Shown one piece after another: positions 43,736 through 52,962 of a stretch of 64,000 nucleotides of DNA. Both the position numbers and the translations under genes were made by a program. Origin of the DNA: Acidobacteriota bacterium (GTDB lineage: Bacteria > Acidobacteriota > Terriglobia > Acidiferrales > UBA7541); the NCBI GenBank assembly GCA_003154775.1, contig PMES01000077.1:57330-121329 (forward strand). Direction: 5' to 3'. Position 1 is the stretch's first letter. Each line of letters begins with the position of its first letter. Below the pieces are notes generated by a model. The model ran no database searches, was not told the DNA's origin, and saw only the letters and a program-made list of their open reading frames with translations.

Positions 43736-46700
43736 ATGGGCAATCCGCAGTTTGTTCACTTGCACCTCCACACGGACTACAGCCTGCTGGACGGCGCTTG
43801 CGAAATTTCCGAGCTTCTCGATGAAGCCTCGCGTCAGAAAATGCCGGCCGTGGCCGTCACGGACCACGGCAACCTGTTTGCCGCCGCCAATTTCTTCCAT
43901 GAAGCCAGCAAACGCGACGTCAAGCCCATCATCGGCTGTGAAGTCTACGTGGCCAAGGGCAGCCGCCACGATCGCGGAGAAAAGGCCGGGCCTCCCAATG
44001 GCGGCGGAGAGCGCGGCGAAATGGAACCCGGGACGCGCGGCAGCAATCACCTGGTGCTCCTCTGCGAAAATCTGGAGGGCTACCACAATCTTATCAAGCT
44101 CGTTTCCGCCGGATTCCTCGAGGGGTTCTACTACAAACCGCGCATTGATTACGATCTCCTCTCCAAGCACAACAAGGGACTCATCGCACTCTCCGCCTGC
44201 CTGCGCGGCCCGGTGACGGAATGTGTCGTTGAAGAGAAGTTTGACCTGGCCCGCGAAAATGCCTATAAGCTCCGCGACATTTTCGGGAAAGGGAACTTCT
44301 TCCTGGAAATTCAGGACCAGGGTCTGGAGATCGAGCAAGGCGTCAACCGCGAACTGGTCCGCCTCTCCAAGGAAACCGGCATCCCGCTGGTGGTCACCAA
44401 CGATTGCCACTATTTGCACCACGAAGATGCGCACGCGCAAGAAGTGCTGCTCTGTATCCAGACCGGCAAGACCATGAGCGACGCGCATCGCATGAAATTT
44501 GCCACCGACCAGTTCTACTTCAAGACCGCCGAGGAAATGGCCAAGGTCTTCCACGAAGTGCCCGACGCGCTCAGCCGCACGGTGGATATCGCCGCGCGCT
44601 GCAACGTCAAGATCGAACACATCCCGAACGCCTTGCCGGAGTTCAAAGTTCCCGAAGGCCACACGCCCGGCAGTTATTTTGAGAAGATGGCCCGCGAAGG
44701 CTTTGCCCAACGCGTGCCGTATCTCGAACGTCTCGCCCAGCAGGGTGCCTTGCGCAATCCTCTTGCCGATTACGAGCGCCGCCTCTCCTCCGAAATCGAC
44801 ATGATCAAGAAGATGCACTTCGAGGGCTACTTCCTGATCGTCTGGGATTTCATTCATTACGCTAAAGCCCAGGAAGTTCCCGTGGGTCCCGGTCGCGGTT
44901 CCGCGGCGGGCAGCCTGGTGAGTTATGCGCTGCGCATCACGGACGTGGATCCGCTGCAGTACAACCTGCTGTTTGAGCGCTTCCTGAACCCCGAGCGCGT
45001 CTCCATGCCCGATATTGACATCGATTTCTGCATGCGCCGGCGCGGCGAATTGATTGACTACGTCACCCACAAATACGGCCGCGAAAACGTTGCGCAGATC
45101 ATCACTTTCGGCACCATGGCCGCCAAAGCCGCCATCAAGGACGTGGGCCGCGCCATGGATATTCCCTACGGCGAAGTGGATCGCCTTGCGAAACTCGTGC
45201 CTGCAACGCTGGGGATTGAGTTGGAAACCGCGCTCGAAGAATCGCCGCAATTGAAGGCCGCGATTGAAGGCGACGAAAAGCTGGGCGACCTGATGAAAGT
45301 GGCCTTGCGCCTGGAAGGCTTGGCTCGGCACGCCTCCACGCACGCCGCCGGCGTGGTCATTTCGCCGCAACCGCTCACCGAACTTGTTCCCGTCTACAAG
45401 ACCAACCGCGACGAAGTCACCACGCAGTACGACATGAACGCACTGGAGCGCATCGGCCTGCTGAAGATGGATTTCCTCGGTCTGACCACGCTGACCGTGC
45501 TGCACGACGCCGTCAAAATGGTCCAGCAGAACCGCGGCGTAAAAATCGAAATTGATAATCTTGCGCTCGACGATGAAGCCACCTACAAACTCTTTTCCCG
45601 CGGCGATACCACGGCCATCTTCCAGTTTGAATCCCACGGCATGCGCGACATCCTCCGCCGGTATCACCCCACGCGCATCGAAGACCTGACCGCGCTCAAC
45701 GCCCTGTACCGCCCCGGCCCCATCCAGGGCGGCATGATCGATGACTTCATCAATCGCAAGCAGGGCAAAACGAAGGTCAGTTACGAATTGCCGCAGTGTA
45801 AAGATATTCTCGATGAAACCTACGGCGTCATCCTCTATCAGGAACAGGTGATGCAGATTGCCAACTCTCTGGCGAGTTTTTCTCTCGGTGAAGCGGACAT
45901 CTTGCGCCGCGCCATGGGCAAGAAGAAAAAAGAGGAAATGGCCGCCCAACGCGCTAAATTCCTGGCCGGCTGCGAGAAAAACAAGATTCCCGAAAAGAAG
46001 GCCGTACGCATCTTCGACCTGATGGAGGAATTCGCGGGCTATGGCTTCAACAAGTCGCACTCCTGCGCCTACGCATTGCTCGCCTACCAGACCGCTTACC
46101 TGAAAACGCACTATCCCGTGGAATTCATGGCCGCGTTGCTCACCTCCGAAACCGGCAACACGGAAAAGGTGGTGAAGTACATCAACGAAGCGCGCGGCAT
46201 GGGCATCTCCATCCTGCCGCCGGACGTGAACGAAAGCGATCTGTACTTCACGCCGGTGGGCGCTTCCATTCGTTTTGGCCTGGCGGCTATCAAGAATGTC
46301 GGCGAGAACACCGCCAAAGCGATTCGCGAATCGCGTCTCGCGCAGGGCGAATTCAAGTCTCTCTACGATTTCTGCGAGCGCATCGAGCCGCGGTTCCTGA
46401 ACAAGCGCGTCTTTGAGAGCCTGATCAAGTCCGGCGCCATGGATTCGCTGGGGCCGCGCGAGCCGATGGTCGCTTCCGTGGACGACGCCGTGGCGGCGAT
46501 ACAGCGTGCCGCGCGCAGCAGGGAATCGGGCCAGCACGGTTTGTTCTTCGGCGGCGCGGCAGAACCCAAGGTGCATTTCGAGTTGCGCGAAGCAGCCCCG
46601 TGGAGCGAAGAAGAGCGCCTGGCTAGCGAATACGCCATGTTGGGATTTTACGTATCGGGCCACCCGCTGGAAAAATATATCGCGCGATTGAAGGAGCTGG

Positions 46701-47236
46701 GTACGCTTTCCCTGGAAGAAGTGGAAGGCCAGCGCAATGGCAAGGAGATCAGCGTCGCGGGACTCATCGTCGGCACGCGTCCCATGCGCTCCAAGAAAGG
46801 CGCGCGCTGGGCCATCTACACGATGCAGGACATGACCGGCGTGCAGGAGCTTCTGGCGTTTCCCGAGAGCTTCGCCCGGCTGGAGAATATCCTGAGGCCC
46901 GGCGTGCCGCTGCTCCTGAAGGTGCGCGTGCAGGTGGAAGAAGCGGGGACGCGCCTCTCCCTGCAGGAAGCCCGACGTGTTGCGGACATTGCCGAGCGCG
47001 CCGCCTCCGAATTCCGCGTGCGCCTGGATCTCGCGCGACTGGACGAAGGCATCCTCGACCAGCTCGATCATTTATTTGCAAGCGCGCCGGGGCCAAGTAC
47101 GGTAGTGTTTGAGTTGCTTTCGCCCGACGGAAAGGTGGCGCTATTGCAGTCGCAGAAGAAGATTCGCATCAAGCAGGAACTCATTGACGCCGTGCGGCAG
47201 ATTTGCGGCCAGCAGGCGATCCAGATGGTGGCGTAA
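43736..47236 (+). CDS. dnaE: DNA polymerase III alpha subunit
   Basis: A 1166-residue replicative polymerase. The N-terminal PHP domain (FVHLHLHTDYSLLDGA, VAVTDHGNL) retains His/Asp residues of a metal site. The palm carries PDIDIDFCMRRRGELIDYV (catalytic DxD). AARHASTHAAG-like GLARHASTHAAGVVIS, YRPGPIQGGMIDDFINRK, and FNKSHSCAYALLAYQTAYLK follow. A tandem HhH (about 810-900) and an OB domain (EISVAGLIVGTRPM, about 1000) are present. accA starts on the last base of its stop. Confidence 0.97.
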   Translation: MGNPQFVHLHLHTDYSLLDGACEISELLDEASRQKMPAVAVTDHGNLFAAANFFHEASKRDVKPIIGCEVYVAKGSRHDRGEKAGPPNGGGERGEMEPGTRGSNHLVLLCENLEGYHNLIKLVSAGFLEGFYYKPRIDYDLLSKHNKGLIALSACLRGPVTECVVEEKFDLARENAYKLRDIFGKGNFFLEIQDQGLEIEQGVNRELVRLSKETGIPLVVTNDCHYLHHEDAHAQEVLLCIQTGKTMSDAHRMKFATDQFYFKTAEEMAKVFHEVPDALSRTVDIAARCNVKIEHIPNALPEFKVPEGHTPGSYFEKMAREGFAQRVPYLERLAQQGALRNPLADYERRLSSEIDMIKKMHFEGYFLIVWDFIHYAKAQEVPVGPGRGSAAGSLVSYALRITDVDPLQYNLLFERFLNPERVSMPDIDIDFCMRRRGELIDYVTHKYGRENVAQIITFGTMAAKAAIKDVGRAMDIPYGEVDRLAKLVPATLGIELETALEESPQLKAAIEGDEKLGDLMKVALRLEGLARHASTHAAGVVISPQPLTELVPVYKTNRDEVTTQYDMNALERIGLLKMDFLGLTTLTVLHDAVKMVQQNRGVKIEIDNLALDDEATYKLFSRGDTTAIFQFESHGMRDILRRYHPTRIEDLTALNALYRPGPIQGGMIDDFINRKQGKTKVSYELPQCKDILDETYGVILYQEQVMQIANSLASFSLGEADILRRAMGKKKKEEMAAQRAKFLAGCEKNKIPEKKAVRIFDLMEEFAGYGFNKSHSCAYALLAYQTAYLKTHYPVEFMAALLTSETGNTEKVVKYINEARGMGISILPPDVNESDLYFTPVGASIRFGLAAIKNVGENTAKAIRESRLAQGEFKSLYDFCERIEPRFLNKRVFESLIKSGAMDSLGPREPMVASVDDAVAAIQRAARSRESGQHGLFFGGAAEPKVHFELREAAPWSEEERLASEYAMLGFYVSGHPLEKYIARLKELGTLSLEEVEGQRNGKEISVAGLIVGTRPMRSKKGARWAIYTMQDMTGVQELLAFPESFARLENILRPGVPLLLKVRVQVEEAGTRLSLQEARRVADIAERAASEFRVRLDLARLDEGILDQLDHLFASAPGPSTVVFELLSPDGKVALLQSQKKIRIKQELIDAVRQICGQQAIQMVA

Positions 47237-48219
47237 TGTGCGCAGCACATAAAGAGAAGAAGGGCACAACCACGGTTGACCGCCAGCGCGAAATTGAGCG
47301 CCTGGAAAAGGACGTCGAGGAGTTGCGGCATCTGGCGGCCAACGATGAAGGGGAAGCCGAAGTCGAGCGCCTGAAGCAGCAAGTGCTGGAACTTCGCCGC
47401 GAATTCTACGCGCACATGGGCCCCTGGCAGCGGGCGCAGATCGCGCGCCACCCGCAGCGGCCCTACACGCTGGACTGGATCAACCTCCTGATCACCGATT
47501 TCATCGAGCTGCACGGCGATCGCGGCATTGGCGATGACAAAGCGATGATCGCCGGCATGGGTAAATTCCATGGGCGTCCCGTCGCCGTGATCGGCCACCA
47601 GAAGGGCCGCGACACCAAACAGCGCGTCATGCGCAATTTTGGCCAGCCCAAGCCCGAAGGCTACCGCAAGGCCCTGCGCGTCATGCAACTCGCCGCGAAA
47701 TTTGGCCGGCCCGTGCTCACTTTCATTGATACGCCTGGCGCGTATCCCGGCATTGACGCCGAGGAGCGCGGCCAGGGTGAAGCCATCGCGCGCAATCTGC
47801 GGGAGATGGCGCGCCTGCCTGTTCCCATCATCGTTACCGTCACCGGCGAGGGCGGCTCCGGCGGAGCGCTGGCCGTGGCGGTTGGCGACCGCGTCAACAT
47901 CATGGAGAACGCCTTCTACTCCGTGATTTCGCCCGAGGGTTGCGCTTCCATCATCTGGCGCGATTCCACCAAAGCGGAAACCGCGGCCATCGCCATGAAG
48001 ATCATGGCCAACGACCTGCGCGATCTGGGCGTCATTGACGAGATCATTCGCGAGCCCGATGGCGGCGCCCACAGCGATCACGAAGCGGCCGCGAAACTCT
48101 TTGCCGAAGTCCTTGAAAAACAACTCCTCGTGCTGACCAACCACTCCGCGAAAGAACTGCTCCACGCGCGCTACGAAAAGTTCCGCCACATGTGCCAGTT
48201 TTTCGACATTATCCGCTAA
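47236..48219 (+). CDS. accA: Acetyl-CoA carboxylase carboxyltransferase subunit alpha
   Basis: A 327-residue alpha subunit that transfers the carboxyl from biotin to acetyl-CoA to make malonyl-CoA. An N-terminal coiled coil (RQREIERLEKDVEELRHLAA) leads into the crotonase-like core. This has RPYTLDWINLLITDFIELHG, GHQKGRDTK, GMPKPEGYRKA-like FGQPKPEGYRKALRVM, FIDTPGAYPGIDAEERGQ, GEGGSGGALA and SVISPEGCASIIWRD. ATG 47236 overlaps the dnaE TAA by one base, implying co-translation. Confidence 0.96.
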   Translation: MCAAHKEKKGTTTVDRQREIERLEKDVEELRHLAANDEGEAEVERLKQQVLELRREFYAHMGPWQRAQIARHPQRPYTLDWINLLITDFIELHGDRGIGDDKAMIAGMGKFHGRPVAVIGHQKGRDTKQRVMRNFGQPKPEGYRKALRVMQLAAKFGRPVLTFIDTPGAYPGIDAEERGQGEAIARNLREMARLPVPIIVTVTGEGGSGGALAVAVGDRVNIMENAFYSVISPEGCASIIWRDSTKAETAAIAMKIMANDLRDLGVIDEIIREPDGGAHSDHEAAAKLFAEVLEKQLLVLTNHSAKELLHARYEKFRHMCQFFDIIR

Positions 48220-48273
48220 CCCCATCCCATTTGGACAATCCGTGACTGTTCTTGCGGCTCAACTCCGAGTATC

Positions 48274-48361
48274 TGTCATTCCGACCGTAGCAGCCCGATT
48301 CTTCTCTCCCGCGCCGCATTAGGGCGCGTCGGGCTGCGGAGTGGAGGAATCCCTCTGCAGC
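48274..48361 (+). repeat. TGTCAT-family repeat arm with long variable hairpin
   Basis: TGTCATTCCGACCG at one end and GGAGGAATCCCTCTGCAGC at the other, with a GCAGCCCGA...TCGGGCTGC hairpin enclosing a CGCGCC-rich inner one. The rest of the 394-bp accA-ferredoxin gap shows no supported gene. Confidence 0.5.
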
Positions 48362-48613
48362 TTGGGTCTGGAGATAATCTTCAATCCGCGATTTCTGCCG
48401 GCGCGATGCCTAGGTCTGCATCGGGCCGCGCGGGTCTATCCGCGCAAACCAACAGCAAACCCACCCCCGTACCACATTAGCCACGCGCCACCCATCCCGC
48501 CGTTGTTCGCGTCCATTCCTCGCACTAACCTGATAAAGCATCGGGTGATTTACAGACTCGGGGGAGTCCGCGCGGTGCCGCCACACGCAGTGCACAGGGA
48601 GCAGGGCACAATC

Positions 48614-48940
48614 ATGTCGGAACCTTTTCGTCCGTACGAAAAACTGGTGGAGATCACCATCATGGGGAAGAAGTTTCAGGTGCCCGAGCGCAATTCGCTG
48701 CTGCGCTGCTTCCAGTTCATTAGCCCAGAGACGATCCCTTACGGGCGGTTCTGCTGGAATCAGGATTGTCAGTATTGTAGCGTGACCTGCCAATTGCCGG
48801 ATGACGACGCGCCCCGCGAAATGCAGTCCTGCAAGTTCATCGTGATGCCCGGCATGGAAATCACTGATATGAGCCAGGAGCTGAAGTGGTGCCTGCGCTC
48901 CAAGCTGCCCTCGTCAACCGCTGCCGCCGTTTCCAAATAG
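48614..48940 (+). CDS. Ferredoxin-like 2Fe-2S protein
   Basis: A 108-residue soluble protein. VEITIMGKKFQVPERNSLLRCF resembles the beta-grasp start of plant-type ferredoxins. C47-x4-C52-x2-C55 (CWNQDCQYC) fits the cluster loop, with C73 as a likely fourth ligand. The C55-C73 spacing is shorter than in classic ferredoxins. Additional Cys at 32, 59 and 93. Partner unknown. ATG 48614 is preceded by AGGGAGCAGGG; the upstream open frame is not native. Confidence 0.75.
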   Translation: MSEPFRPYEKLVEITIMGKKFQVPERNSLLRCFQFISPETIPYGRFCWNQDCQYCSVTCQLPDDDAPREMQSCKFIVMPGMEITDMSQELKWCLRSKLPSSTAAAVSK

Positions 48941-49086
48941 TATTCCCGCGAGCACTTTCGGCTATTACCTCAGCCCATTAGAACAGAACAGGCGTACCTC
49001 CATTCACCCTTGTCCCAGCGCGCATTTGCGCCTCCTTCCTACTTCGGCTACGCTCTTTAACGGGTTGCTGGATAAATCTAACAACT

Positions 49087-49186
49087 TGTCATCCCGAGCG
49101 CAGCGAGGGATCTGCTTTTCGCAGAGGGCCAAAGAAAAAGCGGATTCCTCGCCCCGTTTAAAAAGCGAACGGGGCTCGGAATGACA
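49087..49186. repeat. TGTCAT-family palindrome, gene-less
   Basis: TGTCATCCCGAGCG to GATCTGCTTTT, loop CGCAGAGGGCCAAAG, then AAAAGCGGATTC with the long CGCCCCGTT...AACGGGGC hairpin and GGAATGACA. It is nearly the same as 19380-19478. It sits just upstream of the next gene. Confidence 0.75.
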
Positions 49187-49220
49187 TTTGTTGGGACTAT
49201 TGAGCACCCTGGCAAAGACC

Positions 49221-49802
49221 ATGGCAGCCCCACTTTTGCTCCTATGCGATGGCTGCGGCCAGACCGCCTCTCCGGCGCACCTGGCGAGACGCCTGCAGCG
49301 GCTGGAATGGACTACGCGCTACCGCCCCGTGCACATCCAGGCGCTTCTGCTCGGCGGCATTGCGCCTGATGCCGACGCCGCGTTTCTCTATTCCCCGGAA
49401 GGGAACTACCAGGGCGAAGCGGCCAACCTGCTGGACGCCTTGCGAATCTCCAGGGCGGAGAAATCCGCCGACGCCATACTCACGGAATGCCAGAAGCGCG
49501 GCCTGCTTCTCACGCATCTCCTGGAGTGCCCCTTGGAGCCAGGCGTGGCCCCCTCTGGCGCGCAGCAACTGCTCGAAAAGCACCTGCCGGCCGTAGTTGC
49601 TCGCATCCGCAGGTCCCTCAGGCCCAAGCGCCTGGTTCTGTTTTCCCGGGAGTTGGCCGCCGTGGCAGGGAAGTTTACGGAAGCAGTGTTAGGATCTCCT
49701 GTATTCACAAGCTCTTATGGGCCGTTTGTGCTCGATGGCAGTTTAAGCGAGAGTCAAATGGAAGAATTTCGCCGCACCTTGACCGCAGGGAGCGTGCCAT
49801 GA
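49221..49802 (+). CDS. Unknown soluble protein with CDGCG motif
   Basis: About 193 residues from ATG 49221; TTG 49188 would extend it into the repeat. It has LLLCDGCGQTASPAHLARRL near the start, a central YRPVHIQALLLGGIAP, and VVARIRRSLRPKRLVLFS towards the C-terminus. The alternation of strands and helices suggests a Rossmann-like fold, but I do not recognise the family. A 41-codon frame overlaps its stop (ATGA), followed by ccmE, so it may head the ccm operon. Confidence 0.7.
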   Translation: MAAPLLLLCDGCGQTASPAHLARRLQRLEWTTRYRPVHIQALLLGGIAPDADAAFLYSPEGNYQGEAANLLDALRISRAEKSADAILTECQKRGLLLTHLLECPLEPGVAPSGAQQLLEKHLPAVVARIRRSLRPKRLVLFSRELAAVAGKFTEAVLGSPVFTSSYGPFVLDGSLSESQMEEFRRTLTAGSVP

Positions 49803-49924
49803 CCGGCAAGGCTCGTGTGACGGACATCACTGCGGAGAGTGATGGGCTAACTGAAACTGTGAGTGACTCGCACATACTGTTGATTATGGTAAGATTGCAG
49901 TCTGGCGGGCTGCCAAAGGAGTGA
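49799..49924 (+). CDS. Possible 41-residue leader peptide between unknown gene and ccmE
   Basis: ATG 49799 overlaps the preceding TGA. The frame runs 41 codons (MTGKARVTDITAESDG...) and stops three bases before the ccmE GTG, with the ccmE AAGGAG site inside its end. The spacing suggests translational coupling, but no family is recognised and the composition is unremarkable. It may be untranslated spacer. Confidence 0.3.
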   Translation: MTGKARVTDITAESDGLTETVSDSHILLIMVRLQSGGLPKE

Positions 49925-49927
49925 TTT

Positions 49928-50365
49928 GTGCGGAATCGGGCTAAATTTGGCGTGGGTATCAGCGTAATCGTCGTCTCACTGGCTTTCCTGGCCTGGATGG
50001 GCTACGGCGAGAGCAAGACCTACTACCACACCATCGCCGAATACCAGCAACTCCAAGGCTCCGCGCGAAATCACCGCATGCGCTTGGCAGGCACGGTGGC
50101 TCCCGGCAGCATCCATCACTCCAGGGGACGTACCGATTTCGTGCTCGAAGAGCAGGGCAAGACCCTTTCCGTCAGCTATATCGGCAGCGATCCGCTGCCA
50201 GATACGTTTGTTGACAAGTCTCAGGCACTGGTAGAAGGCCGCCCGGGTTCCAACGGCCAGTTCGTCGCCGAACACGTTCAGGCCAAATGCGCTTCCAAGT
50301 ACGAAGCGGCACCCGGGGGAGACAAGCCCGCAACTTCCAGTACGACCCAACAGAGCAGCATGTAG
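49928..50365 (+). CDS. ccmE: Cytochrome c maturation heme chaperone CcmE, Cys type
   Basis: A 145-residue periplasmic, membrane-anchored heme chaperone. A signal anchor (GISVIVVSLAFLAWMGYG) precedes the OB-fold domain (YHTIAEYQQL, LAGTVAPGSI, DFVLEEQGKTLSVSYIG). The heme-binding His of classical CcmE is replaced by C121 in AKCASKYEA, giving C121-x3-Y125. Cys-type CcmE has been described in archaea and some sulfate reducers. GTG 49928 has AAGGAG seven bases upstream. First recognised gene of the ccm cluster. Confidence 0.9.
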   Translation: MRNRAKFGVGISVIVVSLAFLAWMGYGESKTYYHTIAEYQQLQGSARNHRMRLAGTVAPGSIHHSRGRTDFVLEEQGKTLSVSYIGSDPLPDTFVDKSQALVEGRPGSNGQFVAEHVQAKCASKYEAAPGGDKPATSSTTQQSSM

Positions 50366-50407
50366 CGCGCCCAGCAGAAAAACCTTCGGGGGAGAGGCGG
50401 AAGGCTC

Positions 50408-52468
50408 ATGGATGTATTCGGTTCGTTCACACTTCTGCTGGCGTTTGTCTGCGCCGTGTATGCGTTCGTGGGGGGCATCGCCGCCATCATCACGCGGCAT
50501 CCGCTGCTGGTTAAGAGCACGCGCCAGGCGGGCATCGCCACTTGCGTTCTGATCTTCATCGGCACGTTCAGCCTCGAATACCTGCTCTTCAGCGACAATT
50601 TCTCGCAGGCTTACGTGGTTTCCCACAGCAATCGCGATCTCTCCGCTTTCTATAAAATTGCCGCTTTGTGGTCCGGCCAGGAGGGTTCTCTGCTGTTCTG
50701 GAGCTTCCTGCTCGCCGTTTACGTCATTTCAGTTCTTATCGCCTATCGCCATAAGAACGGCGAATTGATGCCTTATGTTGGCGTGATTCTCGCCGGCGTG
50801 CAGATTTTCTTTCTCACCCTGAACAATTTCGTCGAAAGCCCCTTCAAAACCCTCGCCAACGTGAGTGCCAGCGGCGTGCTGGAACCTTTCGTGCGCATGG
50901 ATGGCAACGGCCTCAATCCGCTTTTGCAGTACCCGGAGATGGTCATCCATCCGCCGAATCTGTACTCCGGCTACACCGGCTTTACCATTCCGTTCGCCTT
51001 TGCACTGGCTGCGTTGCTGGCGCGCTATCCCGGCGAAAAGTGGATTCACCTCACCCGCAAATGGACCATGATCGCCTGGTGCTTCCAGTCCATCGGCATT
51101 CTTCTTGGCGCGCATTGGGCCTATGCGGTGCTTGGTTGGGGAGGCTATTGGGGCTGGGATCCGGTCGAAAACGCTTCGCTTCTCCCCTGGCTGACGGGCA
51201 CCGCGTTTCTGCACTCCGTGATGATGCAGGAAAAGCGCGGCATGATGAAGGTGTGGAACGTCTGGCTGGTCTTCAGCACCTTCCTGCTGTGCATCCTGGG
51301 GACGTTCCTCACGCGGAGCGGCGTCGTGAGTTCCGTGCACGCCTTCGCCAACTCCCAGATCGGGCCCTGGTTTGTCAGCTTCATGCTGTTGACGCTGGTG
51401 GTGTGTTTCGTCGCCTATGTCAAAAATCACGACTACTTGAAGAGCGAGAATCAGCTCGACTCCATGATCTCCCGCGAGTCCAGCTTCCTGTTCAATAATT
51501 TGCTTTTCCTGGTGGCCTGCATCGCCGTTCTTTCCGGCACGCTTTTCCCGGTCTTTACGGAGTGGTTCACGCCCTCGCGCATCAGCGTTGGCGCGCCCTT
51601 CTTCAACAAGATCATGATTCCCATCGGCCTTGCCATTCTTTTCCTTACTGGCGTTGGCCCGCTCCTCGCCTGGCGCAAGACATCGACTGACAGCTTGAAG
51701 CGCAACTTCACCTGGCCCCTTGTAGCCGGCGCACTTTCCGCCGTTCTCGCCTACATTCTTGACTATCGCAATGCGTTCTCGCTGGTTTGCCTGTCCCTCT
51801 GCGGCTTCGTTTTCTGGACCATCGTGATGGAGTTCTACCGCGGCGCAAAAGTTATTGCCGCGCGCTCCGGCATGAGCATGATGATGTCTGCGCACGAACT
51901 AGCCATGCGCAACACGCGCCGCTACGGCGGCTACGTCGTGCACTTCGGCATGGTGCTGATCTTCATTGGGTTGGCGGGCGCCGCGTTCAATACGGACGTC
52001 CAGAAGACCATGAATCTTGGCGATTCCATGAAGCTCGGCCCCTACACGTTGGTGCTCCAGAGCGCCGACACGAAACCCGAGAAAAATTACACCGCCGAGC
52101 GCATGATCGTGGAAGTCCTGAAAGGCAACAAGCAGCTCATGATGCTCTACCCGGAAAAGCGCGCGTTTCAGGGCCGGGACCAGGCGAACGGCACCATGGT
52201 CGCCATCTATTCCACGCTGCGCGAGGATGTCTACGTGGTGTTCGCCGGGATGGACCCGGATACCAATCTCCCGGTGATTCACGCATTCCTGAATCCCCTG
52301 GTGAAGTGCATTTGGCTGGGCGGCGTCTGGGTGGTGATGGGCACGCTGCTGGCGTTGATGCCCAACCGCCGCGCCGCGCTGGTGATTGCCGGGGCCACGC
52401 AGCCGGCGGCCTCGCCCGTGGCTCCCGCGCTGACGCCATCTGTAACTTTGAGAGAAAGCCATGACTAA
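50408..52468 (+). CDS. ccmF: Cytochrome c heme lyase subunit CcmF
   Basis: A 686-residue polytopic protein (about 15 helices) that ligates heme to apocytochrome c with CcmH. The WWD heme motif GWGGYWGWDPVENASLLPWL is at about residues 240-260. Other hallmarks are SGQEGSLLFWSFLL, NPLLQYPEMVIHPP, FLTRSGVVSSVHAFA and RRYGGYVVHFGMVLIF. A periplasmic domain follows near 530-620. ATG 50408 follows GGAGAGGCGGAAGG. It overlaps ccmH by eight bases. Confidence 0.96.
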   Translation: MDVFGSFTLLLAFVCAVYAFVGGIAAIITRHPLLVKSTRQAGIATCVLIFIGTFSLEYLLFSDNFSQAYVVSHSNRDLSAFYKIAALWSGQEGSLLFWSFLLAVYVISVLIAYRHKNGELMPYVGVILAGVQIFFLTLNNFVESPFKTLANVSASGVLEPFVRMDGNGLNPLLQYPEMVIHPPNLYSGYTGFTIPFAFALAALLARYPGEKWIHLTRKWTMIAWCFQSIGILLGAHWAYAVLGWGGYWGWDPVENASLLPWLTGTAFLHSVMMQEKRGMMKVWNVWLVFSTFLLCILGTFLTRSGVVSSVHAFANSQIGPWFVSFMLLTLVVCFVAYVKNHDYLKSENQLDSMISRESSFLFNNLLFLVACIAVLSGTLFPVFTEWFTPSRISVGAPFFNKIMIPIGLAILFLTGVGPLLAWRKTSTDSLKRNFTWPLVAGALSAVLAYILDYRNAFSLVCLSLCGFVFWTIVMEFYRGAKVIAARSGMSMMMSAHELAMRNTRRYGGYVVHFGMVLIFIGLAGAAFNTDVQKTMNLGDSMKLGPYTLVLQSADTKPEKNYTAERMIVEVLKGNKQLMMLYPEKRAFQGRDQANGTMVAIYSTLREDVYVVFAGMDPDTNLPVIHAFLNPLVKCIWLGGVWVVMGTLLALMPNRRAALVIAGATQPAASPVAPALTPSVTLRESHD

Positions 52469-52961
52469 GCGTCGCAGCCTATTCGTGCTTGCCCTGGTGA
52501 TTGCCATGGGCGTGCTTCCGCTGGTGGCCCAGCAACAGCAGGCGGACCGCGTCAAAGCCATTGGCGGGAAATTCCTGTGCATGTGCGGGTGCTCCCAGGT
52601 CCTGACGCAGTGCAACCACGTGGGCTGCACCATGTCCGCAGGCATGCTGAAGGAATTGGGCCAGTGGGTGAATCGCGGCGATTCCGAAGCCACCATCACA
52701 CAAGCCTTCGTCCAGCAATTCGGCACGACGGTTTACGCGGAGCCGCCCAAGACCGGCTTCAGCCTTATCGCCTGGGCCATGCCGGTGATATATTTCGTTG
52801 CCGGCGCCGCGCTGGTTCTTTTTGTGATTTCCAGGTGGCGCAAACGGCCTCAGGCCGCGGGCGTGGACGCGGCTGCTCCCGTTACCGCTGCGGGCGTCAA
52901 AATTTCCCAGGAAGCCATGGAACGCGGGCGGGCGCAAGCGGCCCGGGAGACAGAGGACTAA
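52461..52961 (+). CDS. ccmH: Cytochrome c maturation protein CcmH, Cys-rich variant
   Basis: A 166-residue protein with signal peptide, a short three-helix CcmH domain and a C-terminal membrane helix (IAWAMPVIYFVAGAALVLFV). Where typical CcmH has LRCxxC, this one reads FLCMCGCSQVLTQCNHVGC, giving Cys at 40, 42, 44, 51 and 56. CcmH reduces and presents the apocytochrome CxxCH. The extra Cys may go with the Cys-type CcmE and the absence of a ccmG gene here. Overlaps the end of ccmF. Confidence 0.88.
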   Translation: MTKRRSLFVLALVIAMGVLPLVAQQQQADRVKAIGGKFLCMCGCSQVLTQCNHVGCTMSAGMLKELGQWVNRGDSEATITQAFVQQFGTTVYAEPPKTGFSLIAWAMPVIYFVAGAALVLFVISRWRKRPQAAGVDAAAPVTAAGVKISQEAMERGRAQAARETED

Positions 52962-52962
52962 A

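Noticed and set aside
43727-47071. Open frame of over 1100 codons on the minus strand opposite dnaE
   Set aside because: It mirrors the high-GC codon bias of dnaE, has no recognisable domain and is antisense to a certain gene.
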